Source of the DNA: an uncultured Rhodospirillales bacterium
Lineage (GTDB): Bacteria; Pseudomonadota; Alphaproteobacteria; Acetobacterales; Acetobacteraceae
DNA length: 6,829 nucleotides
Reading direction: 5' to 3'
Assembly: GCA_903928045.1 (NCBI GenBank)
Contig: CAIYPH010000677.1
Location: 1-6,829, forward strand
The notes under the pieces are model-generated. The model saw nothing but the letters and a program-made list of their open reading frames with translations. It did no database searches and had not been told where the DNA came from. Both the position numbers and the translations under genes were made by a program. Below, in pieces: positions 1 to 5,278 of this stretch. Each line of letters starts with the position of its first letter. The stretch's first letter is position 1.

Positions 1-757
1 CGATCGGAACGGCGAGCCCGGCCATCTGGGCGAGGCGCGAGGTATTGCCGGCCAGCGCGAGGCCGATCTTCCTGGCCTTGATCGGGCCGCGCGTGGGCTG
101 CACGCCGACCACCGCGCCGCCCTCGACATCGATGCCGGTGACTTCGCAATGCTGGATGATATCGACGCCGCGTTGATCCGCCGCGCGGGCGAAACCCCAG
201 GCCACCGCATCATGCCGGGCAGTGCCGCCACGGCGTTGCAGCAGGCCGCCCAGCACCGGAAAGCGCCCGTTATCGACATCGATGAGCGGACACATCGACC
301 GAATCTGCTCCTTGTCGAGCAGTTCGGCGTCGATCCCGCTGAGGCGCATCGCGTTGCCGCGCCGCACCGAGGCGTTCTTCGCGCCCTCGGTATGAAAGAT
401 GTTGAACACGCCGCGCTGGCTCATCATCGCGTTGTAGTTGAGGTCCTGCTCCAGGCCCTCCCACAGCTTCAGCGAGTGCTCGTAGAAATGGTGGTTCTGC
501 GGCAGCAGGTAGTTGGAGCGCACGATGGTGGTGTTGCGCCCGGTGTTGCCGAGCCCGATCGGGCCCTTCTCCAGCACCGCGACATTGGTGATGCCGTGTT
601 CCCTAGCGAGGTAATAGGCCGTGGCCAGCCCATGCCCGCCGCCGCCGATGACGATCACATCGTAGGATTTTTTCGGTGGCGGGTCCCGCCAGGCAGGCGT
701 CCAGCCCGTGTTGCCGCGCAGGGCTTCGCTCAGAAGCCGGAATCCAGAATATCGCAT
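1..757 (-). CDS. soxB: Sarcosine oxidase beta subunit, N-terminal part (runs off left edge)
   Basis: FAD-dependent amine oxidase subunit. In the heterotetrameric sarcosine oxidases it oxidatively demethylates sarcosine in the cytoplasm, passing the one-carbon unit to tetrahydrofolate on the alpha subunit. 252 codons are visible of roughly 400-415 usual. Residues 1-25 carry the RYSGF...GWTPAWRDP lead typical of SoxB. Residues 33-50 are the dinucleotide-binding loop (VIVIGGGGHG), with the ribose-binding acid at E63. GNTGRNTT at 70-77 and RSNYL at 80-84 are family signatures. H182, in RHDAVAWGFARAAD, aligns with the histidine that carries covalent FMN in characterised enzymes (His173 there). The start is set by AAGAGG (plus-strand 763-768) just upstream of the ATG. 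The gene is divergent from the cupin at 857. soxD, soxA and soxG would normally follow beyond the left edge, which I cannot see. The family call is firm; the substrate could be another N-methyl amino acid. Confidence 0.93.
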   Translation of the reverse strand, partial: MRYSGFRLLSEALRGNTGWTPAWRDPPPKKSYDVIVIGGGGHGLATAYYLAREHGITNVAVLEKGPIGLGNTGRNTTIVRSNYLLPQNHHFYEHSLKLWEGLEQDLNYNAMMSQRGVFNIFHTEGAKNASVRRGNAMRLSGIDAELLDKEQIRSMCPLIDVDNGRFPVLGGLLQRRGGTARHDAVAWGFARAADQRGVDIIQHCEVTGIDVEGGAVVGVQPTRGPIKARKIGLALAGNTSRLAQMAGLAVPI

Positions 758-777
758 GGCCACCTCTTGGTCGCCCG

Positions 778-806
778 ACTATGCTGCGGCGCACGCATGC
801 GGGCAA
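778..806 (-). promoter_or_regulatory. Predicted soxB promoter
   Basis: Read on the minus strand, TTGCCC (806-801) and CATAGT (783-778) are separated by exactly 17 bp and match the sigma-70 -35 and -10 consensus at four of six positions each. The start point would fall near 771, giving a leader of about 14 nt that contains the AAGAGG ribosome binding site. The -35 box lies inside the palindrome at 799-818. The prediction rests on sequence match only. Confidence 0.35.
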
Positions 807-818
807 GGGCTTGCCCGC
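799..818. promoter_or_regulatory. 9-bp palindrome, probable operator between soxB and cupin gene
   Basis: GCGGGCAAG and CTTGCCCGC form a perfect 9-bp inverted repeat with a 2-bp centre. A second, overlapping 8-bp palindrome CGCATGCG lies at 794-801. The site is in the 99-bp gap between divergent genes and covers the predicted soxB -35 box, so a regulator bound here could control one or both genes. The centre is too short for a stable RNA hairpin loop and no T-run follows, so a protein site is likelier than a terminator. No regulator gene is in the window. Confidence 0.45.
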
Positions 819-856
819 TGCCAAACGCCAATTCCCAAATGTCCAGGGAGGTTCGA

Positions 857-1270
857 ATGAACGACGCACCGAGCAAGCCGTCCGAGACCCTCGTCCACGT
901 CACGCCCGAAACCGCGAAGACGATCCCGGGGCGGCGCGCCTTCTTCACCTATTTCGATCTCGGGGTGGAAGATGCCACCAGCGGCGCGATGAAGGCGCAG
1001 GTGATGAAATCGACGCAGGGGCTGAGCAAGCCGACTGGCTGGCACTACCATGAATGCGATCGCCAGTTCCTCTATATGATCAAGGGCTGGGTCGATCTCG
1101 AGTTCGAAGATGGCCGCAAGCTGCGGGTGAACGCCGGCGACTCGCTGATGATCCCCGGCGGCATGCGCCACAACGAGACCGCCACCTCCGAGGAGATGGA
1201 TTTGCTGGAAATCCTGGTCCCCGCCGGCATGCGCACGGTGGCCTGCGATCCGCCGGAGGGGATGGGCTGA
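857..1270 (+). CDS. Small single-domain cupin protein
   Basis: A 137-residue cytoplasmic protein that is essentially one cupin beta-barrel, a fold used by metal-dependent dioxygenases, isomerases and sugar- or acid-binding proteins. Cupin motif 1 is H63-Y-H65, Q70, G77, with exact family spacing, but the usual glutamate ligand is Gln at 70. Motif 2 is G94-D95, P100-G-G102, H105. A three-histidine metal site (H63, H65, H105) is therefore likely. The start at 857 is chosen because GGGAGG (846-851) sits 5 nt upstream and the barrel needs no more sequence. The frame stays open upstream to 149, but that part is opposite soxB and is not coding. It is divergent from soxB and convergent with the CMD gene. 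The substrate cannot be told; a ring-cleaving or acid-processing role is only suggested by the neighbours. Confidence 0.85.
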   Translation: MNDAPSKPSETLVHVTPETAKTIPGRRAFFTYFDLGVEDATSGAMKAQVMKSTQGLSKPTGWHYHECDRQFLYMIKGWVDLEFEDGRKLRVNAGDSLMIPGGMRHNETATSEEMDLLEILVPAGMRTVACDPPEGMG

Positions 1271-1281
1271 ACCTCAGCCCA
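1263..1281. terminator. Possible bidirectional hairpin between convergent genes
   Basis: TGGGCTGA and TCAGCCCA form a perfect 8-bp stem with a 3-nt loop (acc). The left arm includes the TGA stop of the cupin gene, and the CMD gene ends 15 bp away on the other strand. The position, between two converging genes with a 25-bp gap, suits transcript ends from both sides. There is no T-tract on either strand, so it is not a classical intrinsic terminator. Confidence 0.35.
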
Positions 1282-1295
1282 CCCGATTGCCGCAA

Positions 1296-1847
1296 TTACG
1301 CGGCCGGAAGCGGGTATTTCTCCAAGTACGGCATGTAGCTCGGCTCCACGTCAATCTGCATGGAAGCGAGGATGCGCACCACCGCGCAGTAGAAGGAGAT
1401 GGTGATCACCAAGTCCGTCAGGCACTCGCTGCCGAGTTCCGACAGCAGCGCCTGGAAGGTACCCTCGCCGACACCCGGCCCCACATGGGCCTCGCGCGCA
1501 GCCCGCAGCACCAGGCGATCGAGCGGGGCGAGGGTGGTCGCCTCGCCGGCAGTATCGGCGATGAGGGCGGCGATATCGGCGTCCGTCACCCCGAAATCAT
1601 AGCCGATCTTGACGTGGTGGGACCATTCATAGGGCGAGCGGGCGCACCAGCCGACTTGCAGGATGGCGAGTTCGCGCAGCCGCGGATCGAGCTTGGAGCC
1701 GTAGCGAATATAGCCGCCGAGACCGCTGAAGGCGCGCGCCGCGTTGGGGCTGTGCACCAGGAGGCGGAACAGGTTGATATTGCGCTTCAGCAGGTCCTGA
1801 TGCTCGGGCGGCAGGTTTTCGCGGTCGATATAGTCGAGGCGGGCCAT
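1296..1847 (-). CDS. Carboxymuconolactone decarboxylase / AhpD-like family protein
   Basis: An all-helical 183-residue protein of the CMD superfamily, which includes 4-carboxymuconolactone decarboxylase and AhpD-type peroxidase partners. L57-RELAILQVGW-W67 followed by PYEW (72-75) and H78 is the core signature of the family. AhpD-type members have a CxxC ahead of this histidine; here the aligned positions appear to be S71 and E74, with a single nearby cysteine at C68, so a thiol-redox role is unlikely and a decarboxylase- or hydrolase-like role fits better. The start has GGAGAG about 8 nt upstream (minus strand, near 1859-1854). It is a single gene, convergent with the cupin (857-1270) and divergent from the thiol-dioxygenase-like gene. 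Stand-alone homologues of this kind are common in aromatic and amine catabolic islands, but the exact reaction is unknown. Confidence 0.85.
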   Translation of the reverse strand: MARLDYIDRENLPPEHQDLLKRNINLFRLLVHSPNAARAFSGLGGYIRYGSKLDPRLRELAILQVGWCARSPYEWSHHVKIGYDFGVTDADIAALIADTAGEATTLAPLDRLVLRAAREAHVGPGVGEGTFQALLSELGSECLTDLVITISFYCAVVRILASMQIDVEPSYMPYLEKYPLPAA

Positions 1848-1901
1848 TCTGGTCTCTCCATGCGGCGTTTCCGGGCGGAACGCTGCGGGGCGGCCTGGAG
1901 A

Positions 1902-1926
1902 CTGTCAAGCACGGGATGATTGACAG
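1902..1926. promoter_or_regulatory. TTGACA inverted repeat: divergent -35 boxes or operator
   Basis: CTGTCAA (1902-1908) and TTGACAG (1920-1926) form a perfect 7-bp inverted repeat with an 11-bp spacer, midway between the divergent CMD and thiol-dioxygenase-like genes (126-bp gap). Each arm reads as a perfect TTGACA -35 box facing its own gene. Good -10 boxes are not obvious at 16-18 bp on either side: the best plus-strand candidate, near 1943-1949 (CTACCGC), is weak. The site may therefore be a regulator-dependent promoter pair or an operator. Confidence 0.4.
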
Positions 1927-1973
1927 GGCGAAACCGCCGGCGCTACCGCTTGGGCGTTGTGGGAGACAGGATC

Positions 1974-2510
1974 ATGTTCGATCTCGACCAATTCATCGCC
2001 GACCTTCGCGCCTCCGCCACCGAGCGATCCCGCCAGGCGATGCAGGCGATTGTCGCCCGTGCCATCAGCGATACCACGTCGCTCTACCGCGCCATCGGCA
2101 CGCCGGCGGAGGCGGGGGCGCAGGTGCTGTATCATGGGCCAGACCTCACGGTGCTCAACATCAAATGGGCGCCCGGCCAGATGACCCTGCCGCACAACCA
2201 CCTGCTCTCAGCCGTGATCGGCATGTATGACGGGCGGGAAGACAACGTGTTCTGGCGCAGGGTGCCGAACCCCGAGCGCTTTCAGATCGAGGCGGCCGGC
2301 GGCAAGGCGATCGGGAGCGGCGATGTGTGCGTCCTCGGCCGTGACATCATCCACTCCGTCATCAACCCGGTGCAGCGCATCAGCGGCGCCATTCATGTCT
2401 ATGACGGCGATTTCTTCGCCGCCGAGCGCTCGATGTGGGATGCCGAACGGCTCACCGAGGAGCCCTACGACGTCAACCGCGTCTCGCCGGGCACCCGCGT
2501 CCAACGCTGA
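1974..2510 (+). CDS. Cysteine/3-mercaptopropionate dioxygenase-like cupin (COG5553-type)
   Basis: A 178-residue metal-dependent cupin resembling the thiol dioxygenases, non-heme iron enzymes that oxidise a thiol to a sulfinate. Residues 1-45 are a helical lead. PGQMTLPHNH (67-76) gives ligands H74 and H76, followed by VIGMYDG (81-87). DIIHSVIN (124-131) gives the third ligand, H127. GAIHVYDG (138-145) matches the family's catalytic-triad segment: His141 and Tyr143 are kept, but the serine of the Ser-x-His-x-Tyr triad is Ala139. The true substrate may thus differ from cysteine. GGGAG (1961-1965), 8 nt before the ATG, fixes the start. An in-frame TTG at 1920 would add 18 residues but lies within the presumed -35 box. 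It is probably co-transcribed with the alpha/beta hydrolase 83 bp downstream. Confidence 0.82.
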   Translation: MFDLDQFIADLRASATERSRQAMQAIVARAISDTTSLYRAIGTPAEAGAQVLYHGPDLTVLNIKWAPGQMTLPHNHLLSAVIGMYDGREDNVFWRRVPNPERFQIEAAGGKAIGSGDVCVLGRDIIHSVINPVQRISGAIHVYDGDFFAAERSMWDAERLTEEPYDVNRVSPGTRVQR

Positions 2511-2580
2511 TCCGGGGGGACCATTGCAGCGCACGCGCTTGCCTCGGCGCGCGGCCGATGCAATCTGGCCGTGACGTAAC

Positions 2581-2586
2581 GAGGAG
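2581..2586 (+). promoter_or_regulatory. Ribosome binding site that selects a TTG start
   Basis: GAGGAG lies 7 nt before TTG at 2594, ideal spacing. The first ATG inside the hydrolase frame (2612) has only AGGA two nt upstream, too close. An upstream in-frame ATG (2558) would leave this site inside the coding region. The TTG is therefore the best start. Confidence 0.6.
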
Positions 2587-2593
2587 CCTAGCC

Positions 2594-3463
2594 TTGGACA
2601 TCGGCAGGAAAATGGATCTGCGGCTGGGCATGCGCCCGGTGCCGGCGGCGGACGAGCCCTTCCCCGAACTGGAAGCGGCGGCCGAGCATTTCGCCACCCC
2701 CTGCGGCGAGGGCCACATGGTGCTGCGCGCCTGGGGCGAGGGACCGGCGCTGGTGCTTCTGCATGGCGGCTCCGGTTCCTGGCGCCATTGGGGGCGCAAC
2801 ATCCCTGTCCTGTCGCAACGCCGCCGGGTGATCGTGCCGGACCTGCCCGGCCTCGGCGACAGCGCTTCGCCGCCCGATCCCTACACCGCGCAATCCGTCG
2901 GCCAGATCGTCGCTGACGGCGTCGGCGCCGTGCTGGGTGATGAGCGCTACGACCTCTGCGGCTTCTCCTTCGGCGGCATGGTCTCGAGCCAGGTGGCCGC
3001 CGTGCATCTCGACCAGGTGCGCTCGCTCACCATCGTCGGCGCCGGCGCCATGGGCTTCCCGCGCCATTCGGTGGGGCTGGTGAAGGTGCGGGCGCTGGCC
3101 GGCGAGGAACGCGTGGCCGCCCATCGCGAGAACCTGCGCCGCCTGATGATCGCCGCCCCCGCGCGCATCGACGCGCTGGCACTCGCCATCCAGGAGGTCT
3201 GCACGCGGGCAACGCGGATGAAGAGCCCGCAATTCGCCTCCACCACGGCGCTCCTGGATGCGATCCAGGTCTATCGTGGCAAGCTGAACGGCATCTGGGG
3301 CAGTGGGGACGTGACGGCTTCCCCCACCCTCGCCGCGCGACGGGAACGCCTGATGAGCGTGCGGCCCGATATCGACTTCCGGGTGATTGAAGGCGCCGGA
3401 CACTGGGTGGCCTACGAGGCGGCCGAGGCGTTCAACGCGATGCTGTTGGAGATGATCGGCTAA
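2594..3463 (+). CDS. Alpha/beta-fold hydrolase
   Basis: A cytoplasmic serine hydrolase of the MhpC-like alpha/beta fold, 289 residues from the TTG start, normal for the family. The oxyanion-hole segment is LLHGGSGSW (55-63). PDLPGLGDS (82-90) is the usual strand-4 loop. The nucleophile elbow is GFSFGG with Ser125. The acid is probably Asp239 (WGSGD) and the histidine His270 (GAGHW), giving a complete Ser-Asp-His triad with a cap region between about 150 and 215. Members cleave C-C bonds of ring-fission products, esters or lactones; the exact substrate cannot be read. It follows the thiol-dioxygenase-like gene on the same strand, suggesting a two-gene transcript. Its TAA overlaps by 4 bp the stop of the antitoxin gene on the other strand. 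Confidence 0.87.
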   Translation: MDIGRKMDLRLGMRPVPAADEPFPELEAAAEHFATPCGEGHMVLRAWGEGPALVLLHGGSGSWRHWGRNIPVLSQRRRVIVPDLPGLGDSASPPDPYTAQSVGQIVADGVGAVLGDERYDLCGFSFGGMVSSQVAAVHLDQVRSLTIVGAGAMGFPRHSVGLVKVRALAGEERVAAHRENLRRLMIAAPARIDALALAIQEVCTRATRMKSPQFASTTALLDAIQVYRGKLNGIWGSGDVTASPTLAARRERLMSVRPDIDFRVIEGAGHWVAYEAAEAFNAMLLEMIG

Positions 3464-3777
3464 ACCGCGCGCAGGTTCGGGATGGCCGCGACCTGATCGG
3501 CCAGCGCCCGCTCGGCGTGCCACAGATCGCGCGCCTGTTGCATGTTGAGCCACAAGCGCGGCCCGTTGCCGCAGAGCTTACCGAGGCGCACGGCCATCTC
3601 CGCCGTCACCGCCGCCTCGCCACTCAGGATACGATGCAGCGTCTGGCGGGAGACGCCAAGCTTCACCGCCGCGTCAGTCACGGTGAGCCGCAGTTCGGGC
3701 AGCACATCCTCGCGCAGGATTTCGCCGGGGTGGGTCGGTGGCCACGGGGAAACGCGGCCAATCTCGGTATTGGGCAT
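3460..3777 (-). CDS. higA: HigA-type antitoxin (XRE family)
   Basis: A 105-residue DNA-binding antitoxin of the HigA/VapI type, expected to bind and neutralise the neighbouring HigB toxin and repress the shared promoter region. HPGEILREDVLPEL (16-29) is the family's hallmark lead. The helix-turn-helix spans about 31-52, with recognition helix SRQTLHRIL (43-51). SGEAAVTAEMAVRLGK and then RLWLNMQQARDLW (74-86) are the conserved C-terminal helices. The ATG at 3777 is preferred because GGAGA lies about 9 nt upstream. An in-frame ATG at 3792 would add five residues, and the open frame reaches 3828. It is transcribed away from the toxin, unlike the usual toxin-first tandem operon. The 3' end overlaps the end of the alpha/beta hydrolase gene. 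Confidence 0.9.
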   Translation of the reverse strand: MPNTEIGRVSPWPPTHPGEILREDVLPELRLTVTDAAVKLGVSRQTLHRILSGEAAVTAEMAVRLGKLCGNGPRLWLNMQQARDLWHAERALADQVAAIPNLRAV

Positions 3778-3792
3778 GGCTAAGGTCTCCAT

Positions 3793-3809
3793 GGTTGTCA
3801 AAGTCAACC
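3793..3809. promoter_or_regulatory. Imperfect dyad upstream of higA
   Basis: GGTTG and CAACC flank a 7-bp core; with the inner C/G pair, 12 of 16 arm bases pair symmetrically around position 3801. It sits 16 bp before the higA ATG, where the -10 box or transcript start would lie, so binding by HigA would block its own gene. This is a position-based inference. Confidence 0.4.
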
Positions 3810-3822
3810 TGAGCGGTCGAAA

Positions 3823-3841
3823 TGTCAAGTATCAATTGACA
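3823..3841. promoter_or_regulatory. TGTCAA-N7-TTGACA dyad: shared operator and back-to-back -35 boxes
   Basis: TGTCAA (3823-3828) and TTGACA (3836-3841) form a perfect 6-bp inverted repeat with a 7-bp spacer, and TCAATTGA (3832-3839) is a second palindrome inside it. Each arm is a consensus -35 box, one facing the antitoxin and one facing the toxin. The site is notably AT-rich for this DNA. It is the best candidate for a HigA operator controlling both genes. No good -10 is visible on the antitoxin side at 16-18 bp. Confidence 0.5.
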
Positions 3842-3871
3842 CATTGCCGCGACCCTCATTAGATCAGCGCA
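3836..3871 (+). promoter_or_regulatory. Predicted toxin promoter giving a leaderless transcript
   Basis: TTGACA at 3836-3841, a 17-bp spacer and TTAGAT at 3859-3864 (three of six to the -10 consensus) would place the start point at 3871, the A of the toxin ATG. There is no ribosome binding site before that ATG, which agrees with leaderless translation. The -10 match is weak, so the prediction is tentative. Confidence 0.35.
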
Positions 3872-4146
3872 TGATCACATCGTTCCGCAGCAAGGAACTG
3901 GAAAAATTCTGGTCCACCGGTGATGGCGCGAAGATCCGGCAGGATCAAATGGCCCGCATCCGCCGGCGTCTCGATGCGCTGGACGCCGCACACCGGCCGG
4001 AGGACCTCAATCTCCCCGGCTTCAATTTCCACTCCCTGCGCGGCAAGCCGCAGCGCTATGCGATCAGCATGAACGGCCCCTGGCGCATCACCTTCGGCTG
4101 GGACGGCGACAACGCAACCCTGGTCGACCTTGAGCAATATCACTGA
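3871..4146 (+). CDS. higB: HigB-type toxin (RelE superfamily mRNA endonuclease)
   Basis: A 91-residue toxin of the HigB/RelE fold, which cuts mRNA on the ribosome when not held by its antitoxin. SFRSKELEKFW (4-14), NLPGFNFHSLRG (47-58), YAISMNGPWRITF (63-75) and the terminal DLEQYH (86-91) match the family along its whole length. His54, Arg72, Tyr90 and His91 align with active-site residues of Proteus HigB (His54, Arg73, Tyr91, His92), so it should be active. The ATG start gives the standard HigB N-terminus; a TTG at 3844 would add nine residues that do not look like the family. No Shine-Dalgarno sequence is visible. It is divergent from higA across a 93-bp gap, and the amidohydrolase follows 81 bp downstream on the same strand. 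Confidence 0.9.
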   Translation: MITSFRSKELEKFWSTGDGAKIRQDQMARIRRRLDALDAAHRPEDLNLPGFNFHSLRGKPQRYAISMNGPWRITFGWDGDNATLVDLEQYH

Positions 4147-4227
4147 ACCACTTGACCGGCCCGCCACCCCCGCACACGCTACGCCCCAGCAAGGACGCAT
4201 CAACGCGGCCACGGAGGAACGGAACCG

Positions 4228-5274
4228 ATGAGCACGACGCAGCAGGCCGCGAGCCCCTATCTCCCCGTCCGCGAGGACTGGCTCGATACCCATCACGAGG
4301 CGATCCTCGAACCCGATCTGCCCATCGTCGACCCCCACCATCACCTTTGGGACCGGCCGACCTGGCGCTACATGCCCGATGATTTGTTCGCCGACGTGAA
4401 GAGTGGCCACAACGTCATCGCCACCGTCTACGTCCAGGCCCGCGCCTTCCATCGCGCCGGCGGCGACGAGGATCTCAGGCCGGTCGGCGAGACCGAGTTC
4501 GTCAACGGCACTGCTGCCCTTGGCGCCTCGGGCGTCTACGGGCCGCATCTCGTCTGCGCCGGCATCGTCGGCCACGCCAATCTGCGCCTCGGTGCCGGGG
4601 TGGAGCGGGTACTGCATGCGCATATCCGCGCCGGTGGCGATCGGTTCCGCGGTATTCGCCACATCGTCGCCTGGGATTCCGACGACAGCCTGCTCAACCC
4701 CGGCAACCCCGCCCCCTCCGGCCTGCTGGCCGACGCGAAATTCCGCGAGGGCTTCGCCAAGCTGGCGCCCAACGGCCTCTCCTTCGATGCCTGGCTCTAC
4801 CATCCGCAGATCGACGAGGTGACTGACCTCGCGCGCGCCTTCCCGGGCACGTCCATCATCCTCAACCATGTCGGCGGGCCACTCGGCATCGGGCGCTTCG
4901 CTGGCAAGCATGCGGAGGTGTTCCCGGGCTGGGCCGCCTCCATCAAGAAGCTCGCCGCCTGCCCCAATGTCTCGGTGAAGCTCGGCGGCATCGGCATGCG
5001 CATCAACGGCTTCGGCTTCGAGCACGCCGCCAAGGCACCTTCCTCGGACATGCTGGTGGCGGCATGGAAGCCCTATATCGACACCTGCATCACCGCCTTC
5101 GGCGCCGAGCGCTGCATGTTCGAAAGCAACTTCCCGGTCGACAAGGGCTCCTACTCGTATCCGGTGTTCTGGAACGCCTGCAAGAAACTGGCTGCCGGCG
5201 CCTCGGCCTCCGAGAAGGACGCGCTGTTCCGTGGCACTGCCGCGCGGGTCTATCGCCTGAACCTGGAGGGCTGA
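4228..5274 (+). CDS. Amidohydrolase family TIM-barrel metal-dependent hydrolase (COG3618-like)
   Basis: A 348-residue member of the amidohydrolase-2 group, which includes lactonases and non-oxidative decarboxylases acting on cyclic or aromatic acids. The first metal-binding motif is VDPHHHLW with H37 and H39. YHPQ (191-194) supplies H192, LNHVGGP (212-218) supplies H214, and MFESNFPVDK (297-306) is the C-terminal barrel motif; within the family the last metal or catalytic acid is at this position. VSVKLGG (248-254) is another family segment. Length is normal, with no signal peptide, so it is cytoplasmic. GGAGG (4213-4217) precedes the ATG. Its stop is 4 bp before the CoA-transferase ATG, so the two are translationally close and one operon. 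A lactonase upstream of CoA activation would be logical, but the substrate is not known. Confidence 0.88.
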   Translation: MSTTQQAASPYLPVREDWLDTHHEAILEPDLPIVDPHHHLWDRPTWRYMPDDLFADVKSGHNVIATVYVQARAFHRAGGDEDLRPVGETEFVNGTAALGASGVYGPHLVCAGIVGHANLRLGAGVERVLHAHIRAGGDRFRGIRHIVAWDSDDSLLNPGNPAPSGLLADAKFREGFAKLAPNGLSFDAWLYHPQIDEVTDLARAFPGTSIILNHVGGPLGIGRFAGKHAEVFPGWAASIKKLAACPNVSVKLGGIGMRINGFGFEHAAKAPSSDMLVAAWKPYIDTCITAFGAERCMFESNFPVDKGSYSYPVFWNACKKLAAGASASEKDALFRGTAARVYRLNLEG

Positions 5275-5278
5275 GCTC

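Noticed and set aside
149..856. Long open plus-strand frame running into the cupin gene
   Set aside because: It lies opposite soxB, whose protein is clearly recognisable; the true cupin start at 857 has its own ribosome binding site. The extension is a GC-driven shadow.
1287..1919. 210-codon open plus-strand frame
   Set aside because: It is the shadow of the CMD-family gene on the other strand; no domain is recognisable.
2524..2564. ATTGCA...TGCAAT inverted repeat between the thiol-dioxygenase-like gene and the hydrolase
   Set aside because: Only 6 bp per arm with a spacer of nearly 30 bp; it is within chance expectation and has no promoter or T-run nearby.
2588..3553. 321-codon open minus-strand frame opposite the alpha/beta hydrolase
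   Set aside because: The hydrolase has a full catalytic triad on the plus strand; this frame has only biased composition.
4152..4180. Possible promoter with TTGACC before the amidohydrolase gene
   Set aside because: The -35-like box has no credible -10 at 16-18 bp (CACGCT, ACGCTA), so I did not list it as a feature.
3440..4230. Target-site duplications or terminal repeats around the toxin-antitoxin pair
   Set aside because: I compared the sequences flanking the pair and found no matching direct or inverted repeats, so no mobile element can be claimed.
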